Notes under the pieces: model-generated
The model's input: the letters and a program-made list of their open reading frames with translations, nothing else
Database searches by the model: none
Told to the model about the DNA's origin: nothing
Part shown: piece by piece, positions 25,050-34,807 of the stretch
Position numbering within the stretch: position 1 is the stretch's first letter
How the letters are laid out: the number at the start of each line of letters is the position of its first letter
Translations under genes and position numbers: made by a program
Assembly (NCBI GenBank): GCA_944385935.1
Contig: CALWZC010000006.1
Location: forward strand, 81,769-145,768
Direction of reading: 5' to 3'
DNA: 64,000 bases
From: an uncultured Anaerofilum sp.
GTDB taxonomy: Bacteria > Bacillota > Clostridia > Oscillospirales > Ruminococcaceae

Positions 25050-27662
25050 ATGAATATGCAAAAATTAACACAGCGTTCCCAGCAGGCATTGCAACAGGCC
25101 CAAGGAATTGCTATTGAATACCAAAACCAACAGTTGGACTGTGAACATCTTCTTGCAGCATTGCTTGACCAAGAAGATGGCTTGATTGGTCAGCTTTTGA
25201 AAAAGATGGGCAAAGAGCCCACACAGTTGGCACAAGCAACACAGGGCAAAATTGCCCAGCTTCCCAAAGTTACTGGTGCAGGTCGTGACCCCGATAAGGT
25301 ATATATCACCTCTGCATTGGACGGTGCCCTAAATCAAGCAGAAAAAGAAGCTTCCGCCATGCGGGATGAGTTTGTATCAGTGGAACACCTGTTTTTGGGA
25401 TTATTGGAAAAAGGCAATGCCGTTTGCAGTCAGTTGTTTCAACAGTTCCAAATTTCCAAGGGGGATTTTCTAAAAGCCCTTACAAGTGTCCGTGGAAACC
25501 AGCGGGTTCAATCGGATAACCCAGAGGCTACTTATGATGTGCTAAACAAATATGGCACCGAGTTGGTACAACGAGCCAAAGAGCAAAAAATGGACCCTGT
25601 TATTGGTCGAGATGTGGAAATCCGTAATGTAATTCGCATTTTGTGCCGAAAAACAAAAAATAATCCTGTGTTAATTGGTGAACCCGGTGTTGGTAAAACC
25701 GCAGTGGTAGAGGGGCTTGCACAGCGTATTATGAAGGGAGATGTACCCGAAAGCCTGAAAAACCGTAAGGTGTTCAGCTTGGATATGGGTGCATTGGTTG
25801 CTGGTGCCAAGTATCGTGGCGAGTTTGAGGAACGACTCAAGAGCGTACTGCAAGAGGTAAAAAAGAGTGAGGGAGAAATCATTCTCTTTATCGACGAATT
25901 GCATACTATCGTAGGCGCAGGCAAAACAGATGGTGCCATGGATGCCGGAAACCTGCTGAAACCTATGTTGGCTCGTGGAGAACTGCACTGTATTGGTGCA
26001 ACCACTTTGGACGAGTACCGCCAATATATTGAGAAGGATGCAGCCCTAGAACGTCGGTTCCAACCTGTACAGGTAGATGAACCCACTGTAGAGGACACCA
26101 TCTCCATTTTGCGTGGACTGCGGGAACGGTATGAGGTGTTCCACGGTGTAAAAATTCAGGATGCCGCTTTGATTGCAGCGGCTGTGTTGTCCAATCGGTA
26201 TATTTCCGACCGGTTCCTTCCAGATAAGGCGATTGACCTTGTAGATGAGGCTTGTGCACTGATTCGGACAGAGTTGGACTCCATGCCCGCAGAGCTGGAC
26301 GATTTGCGCCGAAAGATTATGCAGCACGAAATTGAGGAGGCAGCTCTGAAACGGGAAACCGACCGCCTAAGCCAAGAGCATTTGGCAGACATTCAGCGAG
26401 AACTTGCCGAAATGCGAGACCGCTTCGCTACTATGCAAGCACGATGGGAAAATGAGAAAAATTCTATTGGCAAGGTACAAAAGCTTCGTGAGGAAATCGA
26501 GCAGGTAAATAAGGATATTGAAATGGCTGAACGGCAGTATGACCTGAATCGTGCAGCCGAGTTAAAATACGGCAAACTGCCCCAACTGCAAAAAGAACTG
26601 GAAGAACAGGAGAAAATTGCAGAAAACGCCGAAAAAGACCAGTCCTTGCTTCATGACAGAGTAACAGAAGAGGAAATCGCCCGTATCATTGCCCGCTGGA
26701 CAGGAATCCCTGTGGCAAAGCTGTTGGAAGGAGAAAGGGAAAAACTCTTGCATTTGGAGGATGTGTTACACCAACGGGTCATTGGCCAAAATGAGGCAGT
26801 AGAAAAAGTAGCAGAGGCCATCCTGCGCAGCCGTGCTGGCATTCAGGACGAAAACCGCCCCATTGGTAGCTTCTTATTCCTTGGCCCCACTGGTGTTGGT
26901 AAAACCGAATTGGCAAAGGCTTTGGCGCAATGTCTATTTGATGATGAGAAAAACATGGTGCGCATTGACATGAGCGAGTATATGGAAAAATACTCGGTCA
27001 GCCGCTTGATTGGAGCTCCTCCGGGATATGTGGGCTATGAAGAAGGCGGTCAGCTTACTGAGGCTGTGCGCCGTAAGCCATACAGTGTTGTGCTGTTTGA
27101 TGAAATTGAAAAAGCACATCCAGATGTGTTTAATGTACTGTTGCAGGTGCTGGATGATGGGCGTATCACCGACAGTCAAGGCAGAACAGTGGACTTTAAA
27201 AACACAATTCTGATTCTTACCAGCAATTTGGGCAGCCAATATATTTTGGAAGGCATTGAAAATGGACAGATAACCCAGCAGGCAAAAGATGCTGTGGATG
27301 GATTGCTAAAACAAAGCTTCCGCCCAGAGTTTTTGAACCGGTTGGATGAGATTGTTATGTACAAACCACTAGGTAAGGAAGAAATTGGCGGCGTAGTAGA
27401 GTTGCTGTTGAAGAAACTCCGCAGCCGTTTGGCAGACAAACAGTTGAATTTGTCTATTACAGATGCTGCAAAGGATTTTATTATTGAAAATGGATATGAC
27501 CCCATCTATGGAGCAAGACCCCTAAAACGGTATATCCAAAGTAAGTTGGAGACCCTCATCGCTCGTAGCATTATTGCTGGAGAGCCGGCAGAAGGTGACA
27601 CACTGAAAGTGGATGTGAAAGACAATCAGTTGTCCTTGCAGGTAGAGCATACAGCCAAATAA
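25050..27662 (+). CDS. clpB: ATP-dependent disaggregase ClpB
   Basis: Hsp100 chaperone that, with DnaK, pulls proteins out of aggregates. The 870 residues show the N-domain (1-145), NBD1 with Walker A GEPGVGKT (210-217), and the long coiled-coil middle domain (about 410-525) that separates ClpB from ClpC/ClpA. NBD2 carries GPTGVGKT (612-619), and the C-terminal domain ends in [15 protein letters not shown]. The ATG at 25050 is chosen because AGGAGG sits 8 bases upstream. No ClpP-binding loop is expected in this type. A terminator follows. Confidence 0.97.
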   Translation: MNMQKLTQRSQQALQQAQGIAIEYQNQQLDCEHLLAALLDQEDGLIGQLLKKMGKEPTQLAQATQGKIAQLPKVTGAGRDPDKVYITSALDGALNQAEKEASAMRDEFVSVEHLFLGLLEKGNAVCSQLFQQFQISKGDFLKALTSVRGNQRVQSDNPEATYDVLNKYGTELVQRAKEQKMDPVIGRDVEIRNVIRILCRKTKNNPVLIGEPGVGKTAVVEGLAQRIMKGDVPESLKNRKVFSLDMGALVAGAKYRGEFEERLKSVLQEVKKSEGEIILFIDELHTIVGAGKTDGAMDAGNLLKPMLARGELHCIGATTLDEYRQYIEKDAALERRFQPVQVDEPTVEDTISILRGLRERYEVFHGVKIQDAALIAAAVLSNRYISDRFLPDKAIDLVDEACALIRTELDSMPAELDDLRRKIMQHEIEEAALKRETDRLSQEHLADIQRELAEMRDRFATMQARWENEKNSIGKVQKLREEIEQVNKDIEMAERQYDLNRAAELKYGKLPQLQKELEEQEKIAENAEKDQSLLHDRVTEEEIARIIARWTGIPVAKLLEGEREKLLHLEDVLHQRVIGQNEAVEKVAEAILRSRAGIQDENRPIGSFLFLGPTGVGKTELAKALAQCLFDDEKNMVRIDMSEYMEKYSVSRLIGAPPGYVGYEEGGQLTEAVRRKPYSVVLFDEIEKAHPDVFNVLLQVLDDGRITDSQGRTVDFKNTILILTSNLGSQYILEGIENGQITQQAKDAVDGLLKQSFRPEFLNRLDEIVMYKPLGKEEIGGVVELLLKKLRSRLADKQLNLSITDAAKDFIIENGYDPIYGARPLKRYIQSKLETLIARSIIAGEPAEGDTLKVDVKDNQLSLQVEHTAK

Positions 27663-27680
27663 TTGAATGAATCAACAAAA

Positions 27681-27712
27681 ACAGGTCGAACAAATTCGGC
27701 CTGTTTTTTTGT
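27681..27712 (+). terminator. Terminator of clpB
   Basis: ACAGG-T-CGAA / TTCG-G-CCTGT stem with loop CAAA, then TTTTTTTG. Confidence 0.9.
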
Positions 27713-27887
27713 TGCCTATTTGTTTTGGAAAATTTGAAGCATTGTTATCTGGATATAGTTTAAAAAACAAAGATTTTTGTCAAAAAACATTATAATATTT
27801 AGTAAAATAGAAAGTGTAGGGCCTAGTATTGAATATTATTGATAGTTTTGGTAAAATGGGAAAAAATGAGAAAAGAGGTTCATTTAC

Positions 27888-28811
27888 ATGGAATATCTGG
27901 GCAAAAATCCGCGAATTTTGTGGATTTATACGCAGCTAATCCAAGGATATACCCTTTCCCGAATAGAGCTTGCAAAGAAATATGGTGTCAGTGAAAAAAG
28001 CATCCATAGAGATATGGAGGATTTACAGAAATTTTTTTCAGAATATGAAACAAAATATTCTTTGCAATATGATAAAAAAAACAAAACATATACCGCACAA
28101 TGTACCGAAGACGACCGACTTTCTGCAAAAGAAATTGTGCCTGTGCTAAAAACTGTTTTTGAATCAGGAACAATGCTGCCAGAAAGAATGTTCCATATTT
28201 TGCAGCGTGTGGCAAAGTTAGCTTCTTCAGAGCAAGACCGAAAGATGGTACAAAAGTTTTTGGAGCAGGAAGAAGAATGCTATCAAGCCCCGCTTTACCA
28301 AAGAACTGTAGGAGAGATGCTCTGTCAAGCAGAAGAGGCTGTATGGAGAAAACAATGGGTGAAAATTCGCTATTGCCGTAAAGAAGAAAGCGATGAAATT
28401 GAAACCATTGTATTGCCTCAAGCGGTTATTATGCGAGAAAAAAGGTTCTTTTTGGCGGCGCAAACCTACGAGGGTACAAAGCATAATTCTGTATCTTTGT
28501 ATCGACTAGACCGTATTAGCTTTATGGAGGATGCTTTTCCTGCACAACCAAGGCAAATTCTCAACCAAAAGCAACTTCGACAAAAAATTGTCTCCCTTAC
28601 GGCTGGGGATGAATATGAGATTTCCTTCTTGTATCATGGAGACTCGCTGAAACTAATTGAAGAAAAGCTGCCCCATGCAATTTACACCCCCCAGCCAGAT
28701 GGGTGGCAGGTGACGGTTCGTGTATATGGCAAAGGTATTGGCGCATGGTTGCGCAGCATGGGAAAAAAAGTTAGCAATATTACCGCCACAAAGGTGAGTG
28801 AGTTACCATAA
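27888..28811 (+). CDS. WYL-domain transcriptional regulator
   Basis: 307 residues with an N-terminal winged helix of the DeoR/HTH_11 kind (SRIELAKKYGVSEKSIHRDMEDLQKF, about 25-50). A WYL domain follows (about 145-215), with WVKIRYCRKEE, then VILREKRFFLAAQT-like and LYRLDRI. WYL domains sense ligands, often nucleic acids or nucleotides, and such proteins control diverse targets. A C-terminal WCX-like segment completes it. GAAAAGAGG lies before the ATG. Single gene with pepF downstream in the same direction after 175 bases; no phage or defence neighbours. Confidence 0.88.
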   Translation: MEYLGKNPRILWIYTQLIQGYTLSRIELAKKYGVSEKSIHRDMEDLQKFFSEYETKYSLQYDKKNKTYTAQCTEDDRLSAKEIVPVLKTVFESGTMLPERMFHILQRVAKLASSEQDRKMVQKFLEQEEECYQAPLYQRTVGEMLCQAEEAVWRKQWVKIRYCRKEESDEIETIVLPQAVIMREKRFFLAAQTYEGTKHNSVSLYRLDRISFMEDAFPAQPRQILNQKQLRQKIVSLTAGDEYEISFLYHGDSLKLIEEKLPHAIYTPQPDGWQVTVRVYGKGIGAWLRSMGKKVSNITATKVSELP

Positions 28812-28855
28812 AGAATGCCCATACAAAGGAATAGCTTTTATTTTTATAAAAAGCG

Positions 28856-28864
28856 TGGTACAAT
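28856..28864 (+). promoter_or_regulatory. Extended -10 promoter of pepF
   Basis: TGGTACAAT fits TGnTATAAT with one mismatch, about 120 bases before the pepF start. Confidence 0.45.
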
Positions 28865-28986
28865 AGCAAACAGACGACTGTTTTTAAGCAAAACAATCGT
28901 TGAAAACAGCCAAAAGCAAATGTGCCCAAAAGCATTGTTTGGTTTTTGGCATAGAGGGATAGTTTTTTGAAAAAGGAGAGTAAAGT

Positions 28987-30789
28987 ATGGCAACACCAAG
29001 CAAAATCCCTACACGGGAAGAAGTAAAAGTGGAGAACACTTGGAAATTGGAGGATTTGTATGCCAACGAGCAGGCATGGCAAGAGGATTTGACCCTTGTA
29101 CAGCAGCTGGCTGATAAAGCAGCAGAGTATCAAGGCAAACTGGACAATGCTGCTTCTTTGTTGGAGTTCTGCCAACTGGATGAAAAAATTTCTCAAGTTT
29201 TGGATACCGTTGCAGTGTATGCAGGCTGTAAGCGTGACCAAGACACAGCCAATTCTCACAGTCAGGCTTTGGTGGCAAAGATGACCAGTGTAGCTGTGGA
29301 ATGCAGCGGAAAACTGGCTTTTTCTACCCCTGAAATTATGGCCATTGAGGATGAAAAACTGGAGCAGTACTACAAAGAACAGCCCGGTCTGGAGCGATAT
29401 CGCCGCAGCATTTCTGATAGCCGCCGCATGAAAGACCATGTTCTTTCTGCACAGGAAGAAAAGTTGCTGGCAGCAGCCGGAGAAATGGCAGAGGCTCCCG
29501 AAACCATTCACTCCATGATGGATAATGCTGATTTGACCTTCCCCTCTATCAAAAATGCACAAGGGGAAGAATTGCAGGTCACCAATGGCACCTTCATTTC
29601 TCTAATGCAGGATGCCGACCGCAATGTTCGCAAGGCAGCATTTGAAAGTTTGTATCACACCTATGCTAGCATGCGCAACACCAGTGCTAGCGCATTGGCT
29701 GCACAGGTAAACCAACTGAAATTTTTTGCAAAGGCACGAAAGTACAACTCTACTTTGGAGGCTTCTCTCAATGTTACCAATGTGCCTGTGCAGGTTTATC
29801 ATAATTTGATTGAGGCTGTCCATCAGGATTTGCCTTATCTCCACAAGTATATGGCTTTGCGTAAAAAGCTGTTGGGTGTGGATGAACTGCATATGTACGA
29901 CCTGTATACTCCCATTGTGGCAGAGGCAGACGTCAAAATTACCTTTGAGGAAGCAAAACAAAATGTTATGGAGGCCGTTGCAGTTTTGGGCCAAGACTAC
30001 CAGAGCATTTTGAAAGAGGGCTTTGAAAACCGTTGGTTGGATGTATACGAAAATCAGGGCAAGCGCAGTGGTGCATATTCTTGTGGTCATCGTGTGCACC
30101 CCTTTGTATTGCTGAACCACAAAGAAACACTGGACAGCGAGTTTACCTTAGCCCATGAGATGGGTCATGCTCTCCATTCTTATTTGTCTCACCGTACACA
30201 GACCCCTGTGGATGCTGGATATGTAATTTTTGTGGCAGAAGTAGCCTCTACCTGCAATGAAGCATTGTTGATGCAGAGCTTGCTGAAAAAGACCGAGGAC
30301 AAAAAGGTTCGTGCATATCTAATCAACTATTTCTTGGAGCAGTTCCGTACTACTGTATATCGTCAGACCATGTTTGCAGAGTTTGAAATGCTTATCAACA
30401 AGGCAAGCGAAGAAGGACAGGCACTGACCAGTGAAATGCTCAACAAACTTTACCATGAATTGAATGTAAAGTACTATGGCCCAGATGTGGTGGTGGATGA
30501 AGAAATTGACTTTGAGTGGGAGCGCATTCCTCACTTCTACTATAATTTCTATGTATTCCAGTATGCAACTGGATTTTCCGCAGCTATGGCACTGAGCCAG
30601 AGAATCTTGAAAAAGGGCGAACCCGCTGTAAAGGATTATCTGGGATTCCTCGGTGGCGGATGCAGCAAAGACCCCATTTCCCTGTTGCAAGGTGCAGGTG
30701 TGGACATGCGTACTCCAGAGCCTATCCATCAGGCATTGGCTTTGTTCAATGAGTTGATTGATGAACTGGAGCAGCTTTTAGAGGAATAA
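28987..30789 (+). CDS. pepF: Oligoendopeptidase F
   Basis: Cytosolic M3 zinc metallopeptidase that cleaves oligopeptides, 600 residues, the normal PepF length. The zinc site is LAHEMGHALHS (HEMGH at 390-394), with the third ligand Glu in VAEVASTCNEAL. The substrate-binding segment GKRSGAYSCG and the C-terminal FYYNFYVFQYATGFSAA region are typical. AAAAGGAGAG precedes the ATG. Transcribed alone and ended by a strong hairpin. Confidence 0.96.
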   Translation: MATPSKIPTREEVKVENTWKLEDLYANEQAWQEDLTLVQQLADKAAEYQGKLDNAASLLEFCQLDEKISQVLDTVAVYAGCKRDQDTANSHSQALVAKMTSVAVECSGKLAFSTPEIMAIEDEKLEQYYKEQPGLERYRRSISDSRRMKDHVLSAQEEKLLAAAGEMAEAPETIHSMMDNADLTFPSIKNAQGEELQVTNGTFISLMQDADRNVRKAAFESLYHTYASMRNTSASALAAQVNQLKFFAKARKYNSTLEASLNVTNVPVQVYHNLIEAVHQDLPYLHKYMALRKKLLGVDELHMYDLYTPIVAEADVKITFEEAKQNVMEAVAVLGQDYQSILKEGFENRWLDVYENQGKRSGAYSCGHRVHPFVLLNHKETLDSEFTLAHEMGHALHSYLSHRTQTPVDAGYVIFVAEVASTCNEALLMQSLLKKTEDKKVRAYLINYFLEQFRTTVYRQTMFAEFEMLINKASEEGQALTSEMLNKLYHELNVKYYGPDVVVDEEIDFEWERIPHFYYNFYVFQYATGFSAAMALSQRILKKGEPAVKDYLGFLGGGCSKDPISLLQGAGVDMRTPEPIHQALALFNELIDELEQLLEE

Positions 30790-30829
30790 AAGTGGTCCCA
30801 AAGCCAAATTGTAAAATATAAAATTTTTT

Positions 30830-30869
30830 CTGCCAAAAAGCAAAATCCATGCTTTTTGGCAGTTTTTTT
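30830..30869 (+). terminator. Terminator of pepF
   Basis: CTGCCAAAAAGC / GCTTTTTGGCAG perfect 12-bp stem, then seven T. Confidence 0.92.
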
Positions 30870-30929
30870 GTGCGAAAATAAAATTTAGCTTTGTATGAAA
30901 GAATTTGAACCTATAAAGCGTATTATATG

Positions 30930-30943
30930 CAGACAGTTGTCTG
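30930..30943. promoter_or_regulatory. Perfect 14-bp palindrome before the DUF3048 cluster
   Basis: CAGACAGTTGTCTG reads the same on both strands apart from the central GT and lies 46 bases before the first lipoprotein gene. A half-site TGTCTG is repeated partially just after it. A possible repressor site; unproven. Confidence 0.35.
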
Positions 30944-30988
30944 TCTGTTTTGAAAAAAGGGCTGTTTTGGCCAGAAGGTGGGGAAACC

Positions 30989-32131
30989 ATGAAAAAGAAA
31001 CGGTGGATTTTAGCATTGACCAGTGCAATGCTAGCGGGAATTTTGCTTGCAGGTTGTGGCGGTAAAACACAAAGCAATTCTACATCAGAAACAGAGCAAA
31101 GCAATTCACAGCCAACAGAGCAACAACCTGTTCAACCACAGACCGATGTCAATCCATTAACCGGTTTGGAGAAGGGAGAAAATTACCCAGAAGGCCAACG
31201 CCCAGCAGCAATTATGATTAGCAATATCAAAGCTGCCCTGCCTCAAAGCGGATTAAACGATGCAGACCTGTTGTATGAGATTGTTACAGAGGGCGGTATC
31301 ACACGTATTATGGCGGTATATCGAGACTATAAAACCATGCCCACCGTGGGGCCGGTTCGTTCTGCTCGTGACCAACATGTACAGTTGATGTTGCCCATAG
31401 GGGCACTGTATGGACACATTGGAGCCTCAACCTATGCCGAGCAAATGCTAGATTTATACAAATGGACAAACACCAAAGAGATTGAGGGAAAATATCGAAA
31501 TTTCTATTGGATTGACAATGAACGCAGACAAACACGAGAGCAGGAGCATTGTGTATACACAGATGGGGAGAATTTTTCTCGTGCAGTAGAGGAGTTTGGC
31601 ATGGACAGCACTGGCTTTGAACCCCAGCCGGTATTTGATTTTGTTCCCTATGACCAACCTCCCAGACAACTGTCTGGAGGGGATGCCTCTAATGTGTATG
31701 TTCGTTTTTCTGGCTATGCCGCTTCCAGTTTTGAGTATAAAGACGGAAAATACTACAAGTCGGAATTTGGAGAACCTCAGATGGATGCAGGCACAAATAC
31801 ACAGTTATCTGTAGATAACGTGCTGGTTTTATTTGGTGAAATCAACAAATATCCAGATGGAATTTTAGCACAAGTAAACTATAACTGGGGTGGTGCAGGA
31901 TACTACTTCTATGGGGGCAAATACGAAAAAATCCGCTGGAAAAAAGGTGCTCCAGAAGAACCTTTGCAGATTTTGGATTCCGAAGGCAATGAGGATGCTG
32001 TTCAAATCAACCCCGGCAGAACCTATGTGGCCATTGTAGGAAATGACCAAATTGAAAATTTCAGCATCAATGAAACAAAACTAGACCAGATGGAAAGCAA
32101 TCCCGATGAGGAGATTGTATTCCCCGACTAA
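30989..32131 (+). CDS. DUF3048 lipoprotein 1
   Basis: 380-residue secreted lipoprotein: signal peptide with lipobox LLAGC (Cys23), then a Ser/Gln-rich linker. The DUF3048 domain (YerB-like) follows, shown by NPLTGLEKGENYPEGQRP, YEIVTEGGITRIMAVYRD, and PTVGPVRSARDQHVQLMLP; the C-terminal YNWGGAGYYFYGGKYEKIRWKKG is also conserved. Start at the ATG at 30989 after GGTGGGG. It should sit on the outer face of the membrane. First of three tandem paralogues; the family's function is not established. Confidence 0.9.
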   Translation: MKKKRWILALTSAMLAGILLAGCGGKTQSNSTSETEQSNSQPTEQQPVQPQTDVNPLTGLEKGENYPEGQRPAAIMISNIKAALPQSGLNDADLLYEIVTEGGITRIMAVYRDYKTMPTVGPVRSARDQHVQLMLPIGALYGHIGASTYAEQMLDLYKWTNTKEIEGKYRNFYWIDNERRQTREQEHCVYTDGENFSRAVEEFGMDSTGFEPQPVFDFVPYDQPPRQLSGGDASNVYVRFSGYAASSFEYKDGKYYKSEFGEPQMDAGTNTQLSVDNVLVLFGEINKYPDGILAQVNYNWGGAGYYFYGGKYEKIRWKKGAPEEPLQILDSEGNEDAVQINPGRTYVAIVGNDQIENFSINETKLDQMESNPDEEIVFPD

Positions 32132-32151
32132 CAACGACTCTGGAAAATTTC

Positions 32152-32180
32152 TTTACAAAAAGTAGCAGAAGAGTTACAAT
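32152..32180 (+). promoter_or_regulatory. Sigma-A promoter of DUF3048 gene 2
   Basis: TTTACA (32152-32157), 17-base spacer, TACAAT (32175-32180). Confidence 0.7.
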
Positions 32181-32285
32181 AAGAAGCAGTACCCTCTAGC
32201 GAGTATTGTTGAAGAAGAGGGTGTAAATGGGAATAAAGTTGCAAAAATGAGTTTTGCAGGAATATACAAAATGGAGATGATACCA

Positions 32286-33440
32286 ATGAAACGATTTGCA
32301 GCAGCGGTAGTTGTTTGCACCCTTCTGGCAGGAATGTTGGCAGGATGTGGAGGAAACGGAAATACTAAAAATGAAACCAGTTCAACCGTACAACAATCTT
32401 CCAGCACAGAGGTGGTAGAGGTTACCCCAGAACCCACAGCTACCCCAGAACCCTATTTCCCCAATCCTCTTACTGGTTTGGAAAAAGATGAAAGCTATCC
32501 CGAAGGCCAGCGTATTACTGCTGTAATGGTAAATAATATCAAGGCTTGTCGCCCACAAAGAGGCCTGTCGGATGCAAAAGTGTTGTATGAAATCAAGGTA
32601 GAAGGTGGCATTACTCGTTTTATGGCACTATATGACGATTACAACACCATTCCCACAGTAGGCCCTATCCGTTCTGCCCGTGACCAATTCTTCCGCTTGG
32701 TTCTGCCCTTCCAGCCTTTGTATGTGCACATTGGTGAAAGTAGTGTACAAAAGCAATACATTGCTGACTATGACTATGATGAGTGGAACATTGATGATAA
32801 AAAATCTGGAAATTTGTTCTGGAGAGATAACAACCGTTTGGCACAGGGATATGCTACCGAGCATACCGCTTACACCGACGGAGAGCACATCTCTAACACA
32901 CTGCAGAATCTTGGCACCGATGACCGTCGAAGCTACAACAGCTGTATTTTCGACTTTGTAAACTACAATGAGCCTGCCCGTGTGTTAGAGGGTGGCGAGG
33001 CAACCAATGTGGAAATAATCCATTCTATTGGATATAAAACCAAAATGGACTATGATGCAGCCAGTGGAAAGTATTTGATGAGTATGTATGGTTCCAATGG
33101 CTATACCCCCACAAAGGACGAAAACAACGGAAAACAACTTGCCTTTGATAATGTTCTGGTACTGTTTACCGACATTCATACTTACCCCGGCCATGAAGCA
33201 AAAGACTTGCAATATGCAGCTTATGGCGATGGCGGCGTAGGCTATTATTACAATGGCGGACGCTATGAAAAGATTCGTTGGCTGAAGGGCGGCGATTTGG
33301 ATGTGTTGCGCATTGTTTCTGGTGATGGTACCGAAACCCCTGTACAGCTAAACTGCGGCACTAGCTATGTAACTGTGGTAGACATTGATGAGGCAATTAA
33401 CTTCCAAGCACCAGATGCACAGACTTCCAGTGCAGAATAA
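32286..33440 (+). CDS. DUF3048 lipoprotein 2
   Basis: 384-residue paralogue of the preceding protein. Lipobox MLAGC gives Cys21. The linker holds the repeat TPEPTATPEP, then the same domain (NPLTGLEKDESYPEGQR, PTVGPIRSARDQFFRLVLP, GVGYYYNGGRYEKIRW). GGAG lies 9 bases before the ATG at 32286, and a good promoter lies upstream in the gap after gene 1. It can therefore be expressed separately from gene 1. Of the three, genes 1 and 2 look closest to each other. Confidence 0.9.
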   Translation: MKRFAAAVVVCTLLAGMLAGCGGNGNTKNETSSTVQQSSSTEVVEVTPEPTATPEPYFPNPLTGLEKDESYPEGQRITAVMVNNIKACRPQRGLSDAKVLYEIKVEGGITRFMALYDDYNTIPTVGPIRSARDQFFRLVLPFQPLYVHIGESSVQKQYIADYDYDEWNIDDKKSGNLFWRDNNRLAQGYATEHTAYTDGEHISNTLQNLGTDDRRSYNSCIFDFVNYNEPARVLEGGEATNVEIIHSIGYKTKMDYDAASGKYLMSMYGSNGYTPTKDENNGKQLAFDNVLVLFTDIHTYPGHEAKDLQYAAYGDGGVGYYYNGGRYEKIRWLKGGDLDVLRIVSGDGTETPVQLNCGTSYVTVVDIDEAINFQAPDAQTSSAE

Positions 33441-33481
33441 TAAGACAAGCAGCGGTATTCGATAAAGAGGAGGGAGATTTT

Positions 33482-34750
33482 TTGAAGAAAAGACAGCTAT
33501 GGATTCCCATTCTCTGTGCCGCTGTGTTGGCTTCTTGTGGTAACAGTCAGTCTCAAAACCCTAAGCCAACAACAGAGCCTTCTGCCTCGGCGGTTTCCAC
33601 CCAGCAACCCATTGTACAGGCACAGGCACAAACACAGGCTTTTCCTCTAACAGGAATGCCTTTGGCAGAGGGAATGACACAAGCCCCAAGACCGATTGCA
33701 ATTATGGTGGACAACACTCGTGATGCCTACCCACAATGGGGAATTGGCGGGGCACAGGTAATTGTGGAGGCTGTAACCGAAGGGGGCATTACTCGTTTAA
33801 TGTGTTTGTACAATCAAGTGCAAGACATACAAAAAACAGGCCCTATTCGCAGCGTTCGTGATATGTTTTTGCAGCTTGCAATGCCTTTGAATGCAATTCC
33901 AGTGCATATTGGTGGAAGTAGTTTTGCAAATAATTTCCTCAACTACTACAACTGGGTTACAATAGATGGCTTGCGTGTGGGAGTCAATGTATTTGATTAT
34001 GACAAAGACCGTGCATTGGTACGGGATGCTGCTGGTAAAAAAATTGGCAGAGAACACTGCTGGTATACCCATGCAGAGGCTGTGCAAAATGGTTTATCTA
34101 TGCGAGGGATTTCCATAGATGGAGCTATGTTGCCTTTGGTAGATTTTAAGCAAGGGGCAACCCCCAGCGAAGGAGCAGCCACTCAAATTCAAGTGAACTA
34201 TTCTTTTTCGGCGCAGTCGGGATTTTCGTATCAGGCAGATACTAAAAAATATCTAAAAACCAGTTATGACAATCTACCCCATATAGATGGGAATGATGGA
34301 AGCCAACTTGCTTTTGAAAATGTTCTTTTGTTGCGGTGTGAAACCTATTTGAAACCCGATGGCGTACATACAGATTTTAACCTTTCTGGTGGAAAAGGTT
34401 GGTGGATTTCTGGTGGAAAAATGCAGCCTATCCGCTGGCAAAAAAATGGTGTACAACAGCCCATAGAATTGTTTGATATGCAGGGCAATGCTATTTCCAT
34501 TGCAACTGGTAAAACATATATTGGCTTTTTGAGTGGTACTGCTGGCGAAAGCCTTACTGTGGAAGGTGCTTCCCTGTTGGATGGTAGCCCAGTAGAACCA
34601 CCCATAGCTTCTCCTACGGCTACCCCGGCACCATCTCCCACCCCAACACCCGCCCCCACGCCAGTTCCAACCCAAGAACCTACACCGGCTCCAACTCAAG
34701 AGCCAACTGCGGTACCGCCCACAGAAGCAACACCAGTTCCGGCGGTATAA
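33482..34750 (+). CDS. DUF3048 lipoprotein 3 with Pro/Thr-rich tail
   Basis: 422 residues from a TTG start with GGAGGG upstream. Lipobox VLASC (Cys19). The DUF3048 domain is more divergent (FPLTGMPLAEGMTQ, VEAVTEGGITRLMCLYNQ, KTGPIRSVRDMFLQLAMP). Unlike its two neighbours it ends in about 55 residues of Pro/Thr/Ala repeats (PTPTPAPTPVPTQEPTP), which look like a wall-spanning or flexible tether placed at the C-terminus. It follows gene 2 after 41 bases and precedes a terminator. Confidence 0.9.
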   Translation: MKKRQLWIPILCAAVLASCGNSQSQNPKPTTEPSASAVSTQQPIVQAQAQTQAFPLTGMPLAEGMTQAPRPIAIMVDNTRDAYPQWGIGGAQVIVEAVTEGGITRLMCLYNQVQDIQKTGPIRSVRDMFLQLAMPLNAIPVHIGGSSFANNFLNYYNWVTIDGLRVGVNVFDYDKDRALVRDAAGKKIGREHCWYTHAEAVQNGLSMRGISIDGAMLPLVDFKQGATPSEGAATQIQVNYSFSAQSGFSYQADTKKYLKTSYDNLPHIDGNDGSQLAFENVLLLRCETYLKPDGVHTDFNLSGGKGWWISGGKMQPIRWQKNGVQQPIELFDMQGNAISIATGKTYIGFLSGTAGESLTVEGASLLDGSPVEPPIASPTATPAPSPTPTPAPTPVPTQEPTPAPTQEPTAVPPTEATPVPAV

Positions 34751-34760
34751 AATTGATATA

Positions 34761-34800
34761 AAAAGACAGCCCCACTATAACGGTAGGGCTGTCTTTTTTT
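34761..34800. terminator. Bidirectional terminator
   Basis: AAAAGACAGCCC pairs with GGGCTGTCTTTT around a 13-base loop, then T7. It separates the DUF3048 cluster from the convergent phosphatase. Confidence 0.92.
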
Positions 34801-34807
34801 GCTGTTT

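Noticed and set aside
34600..34745. Repetitive CCAACACC-type sequence at the end of DUF3048 gene 3, considered as a CRISPR-like array
   Set aside because: The units are short, irregular and in frame, encoding a Pro/Thr tail; there are no spacers.
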